7,733 nucleotides of DNA from an uncultured Caldimicrobium sp. (GCA_938091475.1 CALLJI010000037.1:1-7733), one strand, 5' to 3'. Shown: positions 1-7,664, numbered from the stretch's first letter. Notes: generated from the sequence alone by a model not told the origin. Numbers and translations: made by a program.

Positions 1-65
1 GCGATTCACGAATCGCCCTTAATTTTCGGGCAAATCGTGATTTGCCCCTACGAAAATTTTTAAAT

Positions 66-231
66 TTCTTGGGCTCAGCATGCTGAGCCCCTACTATTCT
101 TTTCTCTTATTTCCAAAATTTAAAAAAGTAGGGGCACGACAAGGCGTGCCCAAATGTTTTTATTATGTAGGGGTTGGGCTTGCCCCAGCCCATTTTTGTA
201 GGGGCACGGCACCGCCGTGCCCAAGGGGTTT
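66..231 (+). repeat. Direct duplication within the hairpin cluster, copy 1
   Basis: Two segments of this stretch recur downstream in the same order. Bases 66-141 match 318-393 exactly (76 bp, offset 252), and the match continues to 151/403 with two mismatches. Bases 166-231 match 449-514 exactly (66 bp, offset 283). The 31-bp change of offset corresponds to one extra hairpin unit (418-441) and its spacer, present only in copy 2. The matches include AT-rich spacers as well as hairpins, so this is a segmental duplication and not independent insertion of similar units. Confidence 0.9.
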
Positions 232-317
232 GATTTGTAGGGGCAGGGCTTGCCCCTGCCTAAAGGTTTTAAAACCTATTTCGGGCAGCCGCAAGGGCTG
301 CCCCTACAGGTTTTGAA

Positions 318-514
318 TTCTTGGGCTCAGCATGCTGAGCCCCTACTATTCTTTTCTCTTATTTCCAAAATTTAAAAAAGTAGGGGCACGACATGTCGTG
401 CCCAAAAGATTTTTGGCGTAGGGGCGATTCACGAATCGCCCACAAATTTGTAGGGGTTGGGCTTGCCCCAGCCCATTTTTGTAGGGGCACGGCACCGCCG
501 TGCCCAAGGGGTTT
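318..514 (+). repeat. Direct duplication within the hairpin cluster, copy 2
   Basis: This is the partner of the segment at 66-231. It holds the units 323-346 (reversed), 380-403, 418-441, 450-474 and 481-505. Unit 418-441 has no counterpart in copy 1, which carries only a short AT-rich spacer there (152-166). In unit 380-403 the arms around ACATGT are perfectly complementary, whereas the copy 1 equivalent (128-151) reads ACAAGG and has two changes near the loop. Confidence 0.9.
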
Positions 515-673
515 TAAGTAGGGGTAATTCACGAATTGCCTCAAAAAATCTTAGGAGCTTCGCATACTTTACCCAGAAATTAACTCTTTAATTTTTTTCA
601 AAAGGTGTAAAAATTGTACATAGGGGTATGGGTTACCAATGGGTTCCACCAAATACGAAATATAAACCCCTTT

Positions 674-680
674 GGGAGGG
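674..680 (+). promoter_or_regulatory. Shine-Dalgarno sequence for the gene at 685
   Basis: GGGAGGG sits 4 nt before the ATG at 685. The upstream in-frame ATG at 628 has only TAGGGG, one base away and too close to serve. This favours the start at 685. Confidence 0.65.
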
Positions 681-684
681 AAAG

Positions 685-1116
685 ATGCTTGAAAAAATTG
701 CATTAGAAAATGGACTAATCTTAGAGATTTGGGATTATTCCCGTAAAATAGCTGGAGATAGATGGTTAGTTGGCTTTCTGGCTCAAATTGTTGTTGAACC
801 TTCTAAAGAGGATTTTTCTCAGGACATTTATTACGAGCATTTCATAAAAAATACAGAGGGTAAGCTATATTATAGATATAGAAAAGAGAGAACCTTTATC
901 CCTGAAGAGGATGTAAGCAGAGTTTATCAAAGCATCAGAAATAATTTTTTACGAGCAGTTTTGCCCTATCTCTCAAGAAGAGATTTTAGAGAAAATTTGC
1001 TAAGAACTGAGGTTGCTCTTTATGAAAAGCGAGTAGATTGGGAACTTTATCTCCTACAAAAGAAAAAGGAGGAGGAAGATTTAGAGCTCCTCTGGAAAGA
1101 TCGTGAATTCATATAA
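685..1116 (+). CDS. Conserved-looking hypothetical protein, 143 aa
   Basis: I do not recognise this protein and assign no function. From the ATG at 685, which has a good ribosome binding site, it has 143 residues. It appears soluble, with no signal peptide or membrane segment. The N-terminal part (residues 6-37) reads like a beta-rich module containing LENGLILEIWD and AGDRWLVGFLAQI. The middle has aromatic, basic stretches (YYRYRKERTF, residues 62-71). The C-terminal half is highly charged and probably helical, with a Lys/Glu run (KKKEEEDLELL) at residues 126-136. An in-frame ATG at 628 would add 19 residues, but it lies in repeat-like sequence (AGGGGTATGGG) and lacks a properly spaced ribosome binding site. 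The gene stands alone on the + strand between the repeat cluster and the convergent end of mtgA. Its protein-like composition and clean frame support a real gene. Confidence 0.75.
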   Translation: MLEKIALENGLILEIWDYSRKIAGDRWLVGFLAQIVVEPSKEDFSQDIYYEHFIKNTEGKLYYRYRKERTFIPEEDVSRVYQSIRNNFLRAVLPYLSRRDFRENLLRTEVALYEKRVDWELYLLQKKKEEEDLELLWKDREFI

Positions 1117-1124
1117 ATAAGTTT

Positions 1125-1143
1125 TCAGTTGGCTGATTTTTTT
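1125..1143 (+). terminator. Weak candidate rho-independent terminator
   Basis: A 4-bp stem TCAG/CTGA around the loop TTGG (1125-1136) is followed directly by seven T (1137-1143), just after the stop of the + strand gene. The T tract and position fit a terminator, but the stem is very short. The gap to the convergent mtgA stop is 59 bp. Confidence 0.3.
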
Positions 1144-1175
1144 AATTTTCCTCTGATATTAGAGCAAATGAATAT

Positions 1176-2009
1176 TTACTCTTGTGAGGAAGATTGGGGG
1201 GAGGGTGAAAGTGAATTGCCATCTCCGGGAAGAGACGAATTGGAGACATCTATTTGATCTTGTGAGGGAAGGATTCTCCTTTCTTCCTCTAAATCTTTTT
1301 CTAATTTTTCATATTCTTCTTTGATAATACCTCTTTTTTTCATAATCTTATAGATAAGGCTTGACCTATTTTCTACATATTTGTTAGATGATAGGGGATT
1401 ATAGCGAAGAGGATTTGGCAAGACTGCGGCTAAACGACTTGCTTCCCAAGGAGATAGAGAGGAAGCTGATTTTCCAAAGTAATAGCGGGACGCTGCCTCT
1501 ATTCCAAAGATACCCTCTCCCCACTCCGCTATATTTAAATATATTTCTAAAATTCTCCTTTTGGTTAAAGTTTTTTCTAACCTATAGGTAAGAATAGCTT
1601 CATGGATCTTTCTAATAGGATTTTTTGAGGGGCTAAGGAAAAGATTTTTGGCTGTCTGTTGTGAGATAGTGCTTCCGCCATATTTAATTTTACCAGCCTG
1701 AAGATTTTTCTCTATAGCTCTTTCTATAGCTTCAAAGTCAAAGCCTTCGTGTTTATAAAATTTGTCATCCTCAGCTATTAAGACTGCTTTAATAAGATAT
1801 GGAGAAATTCTGGACAGGGGCACCCAGATTTGTTTTATCTTAATGGCTTTACCCTCCCTTTCCCATTGTTTAAGCCTATACTTCATCATAGCGGTAAGTT
1901 TAGGATTTTCCTTTTTTAAAGGTTCAATGGGAATAAACCAAGGATATCCAAAAAGATAGATAAAGAAGAGGATAAGAAGTCCAGCTAAAAACCATTTAAA
2001 AGCCTTCAT
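1176..2009 (-). CDS. mtgA: Monofunctional peptidoglycan glycosyltransferase (GT51)
   Basis: This membrane-anchored enzyme polymerises lipid II into glycan strands on the outer face of the cytoplasmic membrane. Residues 6-24 form one hydrophobic helix after a basic start, typical of an N-in, C-out anchor. The GT51 motifs appear in order: EDDKFYKHEGFD (80-91, catalytic Glu80), GGSTISQQTAKN (111-122), RKIHEA (133-138) and KRRILEIYLN (150-159, second active-site Glu155), followed by the GIEAASRYYFGK block. There is no transpeptidase domain, which separates it from class A penicillin-binding proteins. At 277 residues it is longer than the roughly 240 usual for MtgA; the excess is a Ser/Pro/Gln-rich, probably disordered tail (about 246-277). 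The ATG overlaps the end of the RNA methyltransferase gene by 14 nt, and GGAG (2020-2023) lies 10 nt upstream. It is the last gene of the six-gene run. Confidence 0.93.
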   Translation of the reverse strand: MKAFKWFLAGLLILFFIYLFGYPWFIPIEPLKKENPKLTAMMKYRLKQWEREGKAIKIKQIWVPLSRISPYLIKAVLIAEDDKFYKHEGFDFEAIERAIEKNLQAGKIKYGGSTISQQTAKNLFLSPSKNPIRKIHEAILTYRLEKTLTKRRILEIYLNIAEWGEGIFGIEAASRYYFGKSASSLSPWEASRLAAVLPNPLRYNPLSSNKYVENRSSLIYKIMKKRGIIKEEYEKLEKDLEEERRILPSQDQIDVSNSSLPGDGNSLSPSPQSSSQE

Positions 2010-2544
2010 TTTTTAATTTCTCCAGTAAGAGAAAGATGGCTACACCAAAGGCAACTGCTACATTCAGAGATTCCTTTTCCCCGAAAAGAGGTATTTCAAG
2101 AATTACCTCAGATGCCTCTAAAACAGCCTCAGAGACCCCCTCTACTTCATTTCCAATGACAAGGGCTAAAGGAAAATCAGTCTTCTTAAGAGTTTGAAGG
2201 GGAATACTATTTTCTGTCAATTCAAGGGAGGCTATTTTATAGCCTCTTTTTTTGTATTTTTCTATAGCAGATAAAGTGGAGAGCTCATATTCCCAGGGTA
2301 TAAGCTCGGTTGTTCCTAAAGCGGTTTTCTCTATACCTGGATGGGGAGGAGTAGCGGTAATGCCACAGAGCACGAGCTTCTCTATATTGGCACAACAGGC
2401 TGTTCTAAAGATAGAGCCCACATTATAGGCACTTCTTAGATTATCAAGAAGAGCTACTATTGGAAAGGGTAAAGGTGCTCTATTTTTTCTCCATTTATTA
2501 AGAATCTCTTCTCCCTGAATTTTCCTTATTCCCTTTAGATTCAC
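1996..2544 (-). CDS. TrmH/SpoU-family RNA 2'-O-methyltransferase
   Basis: This SPOUT-fold enzyme is predicted to transfer a methyl group from S-adenosylmethionine to a ribose 2'-OH in tRNA or rRNA; the target base cannot be read from sequence. All three SpoU motifs are present. Motif 1 (residues 35-47) carries Asn41 and Arg47, motif 2 is LVIGNEVEGVSE (128-139) with Glu133, and motif 3 is EKESLNVAVAFG (156-167) with Ser159 and Asn161. The Asn-Arg (6) and Glu-Asn (28) spacings match Thermus TrmH. At 182 residues it is a compact catalytic domain without the N-terminal substrate-binding extension of RlmB or the longer tails of TrmH. The start is GTG, preceded at 7 nt by AGGG, and an in-frame stop lies five to six codons upstream or nearer. 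It lies 36 nt after the polymerase gene and overlaps mtgA by 14 nt. It would use the product of metK and yield the substrate of ahcY, both in the same run. Confidence 0.9.
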   Translation of the reverse strand: MNLKGIRKIQGEEILNKWRKNRAPLPFPIVALLDNLRSAYNVGSIFRTACCANIEKLVLCGITATPPHPGIEKTALGTTELIPWEYELSTLSAIEKYKKRGYKIASLELTENSIPLQTLKKTDFPLALVIGNEVEGVSEAVLEASEVILEIPLFGEKESLNVAVAFGVAIFLLLEKLKNEGF

Positions 2545-2580
2545 CCACTTACCCTATTTGATACATCTTTAGACAAATTT

Positions 2581-3855
2581 TCAGTGAAGGTTAATCTCTA
2601 AGAGGGGGATTCTAAGAGAACTTCCCTTTTTTAAGGGTTTTTCCTTAGTTATAGGAAGGGTTGTGCCGTGGATTACCGTAGTCCTTCCATATTTTAAGTT
2701 AAGTTTATCTATAGCTGCATAGAGTCTCTCTTCTTTTTCTGGGGCCATCTTTGCTCCCTTTCCAAAAAGGGATAACTGAAAGCTTCTTTGGGAAATAAGA
2801 TCCTTTAAAATAACTCCCACCTGTCTATAAAGAAGATCTGGAGAGTAAAGGCTTTCAAAGGCCTCTCTTAAAAGAGGTAAAATTTCCTTAGGATAGGCTG
2901 AAGGATAGGGTAGAGTAATTTCTTTGCTATATATATTGAAATCCCTATCCTTTATAAAAAAAACTATGCTTTGAGCTAAAAGTTTATAAGCCCTTGCTTT
3001 GAAACAGGCAAGCTCAAGATTGAGAGCACTTTGAGCCAAGAGAAAATCCTTATTCTCTGTAGGAGAAAAGGAGAGAACCTTACTAATACTCTTATAACAC
3101 TCCTTAGGAGTATTGATGACTGGATAGACTTGAATACCTCTTAATTCAAGCCAAATCTCATAAACAGGCTTAGGGAAATGTTTCTTTATAAATTCTTCCT
3201 TAGCACAGGCAAGATCTAAAGCAGAATATATCCCCAACTTTTCACAAAGAGAGGCCCTCTGAGGACCGATACCCCAAACCTCAGATACTGGTATATCCTT
3301 TAAATAATGATGTATCTCTCTCCCAGAAATGAGAGTTAACCCATCAGGTTTCCTGTAATTAGAAGCAATTTTAGCCAAAACTTTGGTGAGACTAATCCCA
3401 ATAGATACAGATATTCCAAGCTCCTTTTTTATCCTTTCCTTTATCCTTTGCCCTAACTCCTCGTAGGTAGTATGAAAATAGCCTCTTAAACCTTTTAAAT
3501 CAGCAAAAGCCTCATCTATAGAATATTCCTCTACAATAGGACTAAATTTTCTCAGTATTTCAAAGAGTTTTAATGAAAATATAGAATATTTCTCATAATT
3601 TGATTCTAAGATCACTACTTGAGGAAAATTTTTTTCTACTTCTTTAATAGTCATTCCCCTTTTTATACCTAAAGCTTTACCTTCATAACTGACTGCAGTG
3701 ACTATGCCCCTTTCTTTCCCTACCACTACGGGTTTACCCTTTAAGCTGGGATCTAAGGCTTGTTCTACAGAGGCAAAGAAGGCATTAGCATCCAAATGAA
3801 GAATAGCCTGAGGAAAACTATGAATATTTAAAGGGCTCCTATGGGGATTACTCAT
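2581..3855 (-). CDS. umuC: Y-family translesion DNA polymerase, UmuC-like
   Basis: This is an error-prone polymerase that copies past DNA lesions; with the upstream umuD product it would form a Pol V-like mutasome. Palm motifs are present: LDANAFFASVE (residues 21-31, metal ligand Asp22, likely steric gate Phe27) and YSIDEAFADL (111-120, Asp114 and Glu115). SIGISLTKVLAKIASNYRKP (151-170) and the helix-hairpin-helix VWGIG (193-197) follow. QLSLF (360-364) is a typical beta-clamp binding motif. The segment after it (RLYAAIDKLNLKYGRTTVIHG) resembles the UmuC C-terminal region, and the 424-residue length equals UmuC's. The N-terminal palm reads closer to DinB (Pol IV), with Phe instead of the Tyr of E. 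coli UmuC at the steric gate. The 13-nt spacing to the UmuD-like gene favours the UmuC role. The ATG start has only a weak ribosome site (AAAGAAAG), which suggests translational coupling to umuD. Confidence 0.9.
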   Translation of the reverse strand: MSNPHRSPLNIHSFPQAILHLDANAFFASVEQALDPSLKGKPVVVGKERGIVTAVSYEGKALGIKRGMTIKEVEKNFPQVVILESNYEKYSIFSLKLFEILRKFSPIVEEYSIDEAFADLKGLRGYFHTTYEELGQRIKERIKKELGISVSIGISLTKVLAKIASNYRKPDGLTLISGREIHHYLKDIPVSEVWGIGPQRASLCEKLGIYSALDLACAKEEFIKKHFPKPVYEIWLELRGIQVYPVINTPKECYKSISKVLSFSPTENKDFLLAQSALNLELACFKARAYKLLAQSIVFFIKDRDFNIYSKEITLPYPSAYPKEILPLLREAFESLYSPDLLYRQVGVILKDLISQRSFQLSLFGKGAKMAPEKEERLYAAIDKLNLKYGRTTVIHGTTLPITKEKPLKKGSSLRIPLLEINLH

Positions 3856-3868
3856 CTTTCTTTACATT

Positions 3869-4252
3869 TTACCGATATTTTCTAATCACTGCAACCACTA
3901 CCCCAAAAATTTCCACTTCTCTCTCAGAGGAAAGGAAAAAAACAGGATAGTGGGGATGGGCAGACTTAAGTAAGATCTTCTGTCCTTCCTTAAAAAAATA
4001 TTTCATCGTCCACTCATCTTCTATTCTTGCGACAACAATATCATTATTCTTAGGAAAGAGGGATCTATCCACTAAAACAAAATCCCCTGGTAAAATACCT
4101 GCTTCAATCATAGATTCTCCGACTACTTTAATGAGAAAGGTTGAAGAGGGATTCCTAATAAGCCATTCTTCTAAACTGATGCTTTCTAAAAGAGTTTCTT
4201 CGCTTTGCGAGGGGAAACCTGCAGATATATAGCCAAGAAATAGAATTTCCAT
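3869..4252 (-). CDS. umuD: UmuD-like self-cleaving S24 peptidase
   Basis: The family member UmuD cuts itself when stimulated by RecA filaments on single-stranded DNA; the trimmed dimer then partners UmuC in translesion synthesis. The Ser-Lys dyad is visible: Ser47 in VGESMIEAG and Lys84 in WTMKYF, 37 residues apart as in E. coli UmuD (Ser60, Lys97). The probable cleavage bond is Ala11-Gly12 in ISAGFPS, 35 residues before the Ser, again matching E. coli (Gly25). There is no helix-turn-helix, so it is not LexA. The arm removed by cleavage is only 11 residues, against 24 in E. coli, and total length is 127 against 139. The start cannot move upstream: the ahcY stop codon (4265-4267) is in the same frame, 12 nt before the ATG. 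I see no close Shine-Dalgarno site (GGAAGG is 17 nt away), so coupling to ahcY translation is likely. Confidence 0.9.
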   Translation of the reverse strand: MEILFLGYISAGFPSQSEETLLESISLEEWLIRNPSSTFLIKVVGESMIEAGILPGDFVLVDRSLFPKNNDIVVARIEDEWTMKYFFKEGQKILLKSAHPHYPVFFLSSEREVEIFGVVVAVIRKYR

Positions 4253-4264
4253 AAGGGGGAAAGA

Positions 4265-5530
<1,266 letters not shown>

Positions 5531-5532
<2 letters not shown>

Positions 5533-6694
5533 ATTTATCAAAGCCTGCTAATTCTTTAATTTTCTCTACCATATCTAATTTTTCCCAGGTAAATTCAGGC
5601 TCATTCCTTCCAAAGTGCCCATAGCAGGCGGTTTTTCTGAAAATCGGTCTCCTCAGATCAAGGTAGTCTATCATATGTTTAGGTCTAAAACAGAATAGTT
5701 TATTAATAATTTCAAGAATTTTTTCTACAGGGATGGTTTCCGTACCATAGGTATTAACATTAATTGCTAAAGGCTCTGGGACACCTATAGCATAGGCAAC
5801 CTGTACTTCAAGCTCTCTTGCAACCCCTGCGGCCACAAGATTCTTAGCCACATATCTGGCATAATAGGAAGGGGTTCTATCTACCTTGGTAGGATCCTTT
5901 CCAGAGAAGGCTCCACCCCCATGATGACCTCTTCCTCCATAGGTATCTACAATAATTTTTCTACCAGTCATACCACAATCTGCTAAGGGACCACCAATCA
6001 CAAATCTTCCTGTTCCATTAATAATAATTTTAGTATCAGCCTTGAGATGCTCAGGAGCAATGACTTTTTTGATTACTTCTTCATAAATAGCCTCTCTTAA
6101 TTCCTTTAAAGTAACTGTAGGATCATGTTGAGCTGCAATAACAATGGTATGGACATCTACTGGACGTCTGTCTACATATCTAATAGTAACTTGGGTTTTG
6201 CCATCAGGTCTTAGGAAGGGTAAAATTCCCTTTTTTCTCACTTCAGCCAGACGCATAGCTAATTTATGGGCATACCAAATAGGCATAGGCATAAAATCTG
6301 GTGTTTCATCACAGGCATAGCCAAACATAAGGCCCTGATCTCCTGCACCAATTTCTCCATCTCTCTCAATCCCCATAGCAATATCAGGGCTTTGTCTATC
6401 AATACTTATTAAGACCGCACAAGTCTGATAATCAAATCCAAGGTCTGAGTGATTATAACCAATTTCCTTAACCACTCCTCTGGCAATGGTTGGATAATCT
6501 ATGCGAGCTTCCGTAGTTATTTCACCTGCAATAAGGATCATCCCTGTGTTAACAAGCGTCTCACAGGCCACTCGAGCATAGGGATCTTTCTCTAAGATAG
6601 CATCTAAAATAGCATCACTAATCTGGTCTGCTACCTTATCTGGATGTCCCTCAGTTACAGATTCTGAAGTAAAGAGAAAGTTTTTTACTAACAT
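5531..6694 (-). CDS. metK: S-adenosylmethionine synthase (methionine adenosyltransferase)
   Basis: This enzyme makes S-adenosylmethionine from methionine and ATP in the cytoplasm, releasing phosphate and pyrophosphate; it normally acts as a tetramer. Signature elements are all present: [13 protein letters not shown] (8-20, ATP/metal binding), GEITT (57-61), [12 protein letters not shown] (116-127), the methionine-site loop region, and the glycine-rich GGGAFSGKD (259-267) followed by [12 protein letters not shown] place the start at the ATG at 6694, giving 387 residues, the usual bacterial length. A TTG 18 nt upstream (6712) is in frame, but it would place the ribosome site AGGGAGGG inside the coding region. 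This is the first gene of the six-gene run. The leader between the start and the hairpin repeats is only about 75 nt and shows no SAM-riboswitch-like fold. Confidence 0.97.
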
Positions 6695-6698
6695 TTTA

Positions 6699-6706
6699 CC
6701 CTCCCT
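6699..6706 (-). promoter_or_regulatory. Shine-Dalgarno that fixes the metK start
   Basis: AGGGAGGG on the minus strand lies 4 nt before the ATG at 6694. This spacing supports the ATG over the in-frame TTG at 6712. Confidence 0.75.
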
Positions 6707-6728
6707 CTTCAAGATTTGACAAAAAATC

Positions 6729-6756
6729 AGTTTACTATAGGATTTTTTTTTATCAA
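6729..6756 (-). promoter_or_regulatory. Tentative promoter of the metK operon
   Basis: On the minus strand TTGATA (6751-6756) is followed after 16 nt by TAAACT (6729-6734), a partial match to the -35 and -10 boxes. A better -10-like TATAGT overlaps it but has no -35 at a proper distance. The sequence is very AT-rich, so this is only a candidate. It is the only non-repeat space upstream of metK. Confidence 0.3.
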
Positions 6757-6768
6757 GTTTGAAATTTT

Positions 6769-6996
6769 GAGGTGTGATTCACGAATTGCCCCCAAATTTG
6801 TAGGGGCACGACATGTCGTGCCCAAGAGGTTTTTTTATATGAGCTGGGCTTGCCCCAGCCCATTTGTAGGGGCGGTTCAAGAATCGCCCTCAAATTCGTA
6901 GGGGCTCCGCACAGCCGTGCCCAGAGGTTTAGCCAGTAGGGGCGATTCAAGAATCGCCCACAAAATTATATGAGCTGGGCTTGCCCCAGCCCCTAC
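6769..6996. repeat. Second cluster of GTAGGGG-headed hairpin repeats (~7 units)
   Basis: These are the same repeat family as at 1-540, here between the ends of rubrerythrin and metK. Units: 6769-6791 (head degraded, arms GTGATTC/GAATTGC with two G-T pairs), 6800-6823 (CACGAC/GTCGTG, same sequence as 380-403), 6839-6861 (head replaced by ATGAGCTGGGC), 6866-6889 (CGGTTC/GAATCG), 6898-6922 (arms CTCCGC/GCCGTG, no longer well paired), 6936-6959 (CGATTC/GAATCG) and 6970-6996 (ATGAGCTGGGC start with a CCCCTAC end). Units 6839-6861 and 6970-6996 share the unusual TTATATGAGC lead-in, which suggests copying within the cluster. Any transcript from rubrerythrin into metK would fold into these hairpins. 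Short open frames here are artefacts. Confidence 0.88.
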
Positions 6997-7085
6997 CAAA
7001 CTTTTTAAACATCCCTTCCGAAGAGGAGATGTGTAGGGAATACGTAAAAAATTTTTTAAAAATGAGAACAAAGGATAATAAAAAA
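6997..7085. other. AT-rich spacer downstream of rubrerythrin
   Basis: No gene is supported here. The stretch holds an A6T6 self-complementary tract (7046-7057) and a 5-bp inverted repeat TCCCT/AGGGA (7012-7038). No GC-rich hairpin followed by a T run is seen on the minus strand, so no clear rubrerythrin terminator can be called; the adjoining hairpin repeats might act as one. Confidence 0.5.
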
Positions 7086-7661
7086 TTACCAGTTTTCGCA
7101 GATAAGTTCAAAATAGGCTTTGGGATGATCGCAGGATGGGCAAGGATTTGGTGCTTCAAGCCCTCTGTGGATGTAGCCGCAATTTCTACATCTCCAGATT
7201 ACCTCTACCTTCTTTTTAAAGACTGTGCCTTCCTCTAAATTTTTGGCTAAGGCTAAATACCTCTTTTCGTGAAATTGCTCCGCAATGGCAATGGCTTCAA
7301 ATACCCTTGCTATCTCTTCGAAACCCTCCTCTCTGGCAATTTTTGCAAAGCTTGGATACATAGTAGTGTACTCATAATTCTCTCCTTTGGCTGCATGATA
7401 TAAATTCTCAAGGGTATTTCCTATTTTTCCTGCAGGAAAAGTAGCTGAAATCTCAACCTCTCCCCCTTCTAAAAATTTGAAAAGTCTCTTAGCGTGTTCT
7501 TTTTCTTGATTGGCAGTCTCCTCAAAAATAAAGGCAATCTGTTCAAATCCCTCCTTCTTAGCTGTAGAACTAAAGAAAGTATACCTATTACGAGCTTGAG
7601 ACTCTCCTGCGAAGGCTATAAGCAAATTTTTTTCTGTACGAGTGCCCTTTAAGCTTTTCAT
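7086..7661 (-). CDS. rbr: Rubrerythrin
   Basis: This is a cytoplasmic non-haem iron peroxidase of anaerobes and microaerophiles that reduces hydrogen peroxide to water with electrons from NAD(P)H via rubredoxin-type carriers. The N-terminal four-helix ferritin-like domain (about 1-140) carries the diiron ligands Glu20 (AGESQAR), Glu53 and His56 (NQEKEHA), Glu94 and Glu97 (GENYEY), and Glu128 and His131 (AEQFHEKRY). The C-terminal rubredoxin-like domain has the Fe(Cys)4 ligands Cys158, Cys161, Cys174 and Cys177 (CRNCGY and [11 protein letters not shown]). At 191 residues it is full length and in the classical domain order, as in Desulfovibrio vulgaris. The ATG follows an excellent ribosome site. 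It is transcribed alone from its own consensus promoter, with a PerR-box-like sequence at the -10 region. Confidence 0.97.
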   Translation of the reverse strand: MKSLKGTRTEKNLLIAFAGESQARNRYTFFSSTAKKEGFEQIAFIFEETANQEKEHAKRLFKFLEGGEVEISATFPAGKIGNTLENLYHAAKGENYEYTTMYPSFAKIAREEGFEEIARVFEAIAIAEQFHEKRYLALAKNLEEGTVFKKKVEVIWRCRNCGYIHRGLEAPNPCPSCDHPKAYFELICENW

Positions 7662-7664
7662 AAT

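Larger units (their letters stand above)
1..540. repeat. Cluster of ~14 GTAGGGG-headed REP-like hairpin repeats
   Basis: This gene-free stretch is filled with 23-25 bp imperfect palindromes. Forward units start GTAGGGG and end in GCCC; reversed units start GGGC and end in CCCCTAC. Forward units: 128-151, 167-191, 198-222, 237-260, 380-403, 418-441, 450-474, 481-505 and 518-540. Reversed units: 28-51, 71-94, 283-307 and 323-346. A unit cut by the window edge is at 1-18. Spacers are AT-rich and mostly 6-36 bp. The head and tail are constant while the core differs between units (for example CACGAC/GTCGTG, CGATTC/GAATCG, CTCAGC/GCTGAG, CAGCC/GGCTG), yet the arms stay complementary. The GTAG tetranucleotide beside a hairpin is a known mark of bacterial REP elements handled by RAYT (Y1, IS200/IS605-related) transposases; assigning these units to that class is inference. 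Open frames crossing this region are low-complexity artefacts of the repeats. Confidence 0.9.

Noticed and set aside
128..540. CRISPR array, suggested by 31-39 bp periodicity of GTAGGGG units
   Set aside because: The shared part is only a 7-base head and 4-base tail, cores are palindromic and variable, orientation flips, and the spacers are short AT-rich linkers, not unique 30-40 bp sequences. No cas gene is near.
80..544. Open reading frames of 61-78 residues inside the first repeat cluster
   Set aside because: They consist of translated hairpin repeats (Cys/Pro/Gly-rich, with the same peptide recurring), have no ribosome sites and lie on both strands.
1388..1959. Plus-strand open frames inside mtgA
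   Set aside because: They are antisense to a gene with complete GT51 motifs, and lack ribosome sites and recognisable protein features.
3869..4252. LexA repressor
   Set aside because: It has the S24 peptidase domain and cleavage bond but no N-terminal helix-turn-helix, and the in-frame upstream stop rules out a longer protein.
6695..6770. SAM riboswitch in front of metK
   Set aside because: The leader is under about 80 nt, AT-rich and without the paired helices or terminator of SAM-I, SAM-II or SAM-IV classes.
6800..6837. Rho-independent terminator on the + strand (hairpin then seven T)
   Set aside because: Six bases separate the hairpin from the T run, it is a normal member of the repeat family, and no + strand gene precedes it.
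6716..7238. Small open frames across 6716-7159 and 6981-7238 on both strands
   Set aside because: They are repeat translations or antisense shadows of rubrerythrin. The ATG at 7030 has a GAGGAG directly against it, too close to act as a ribosome site.
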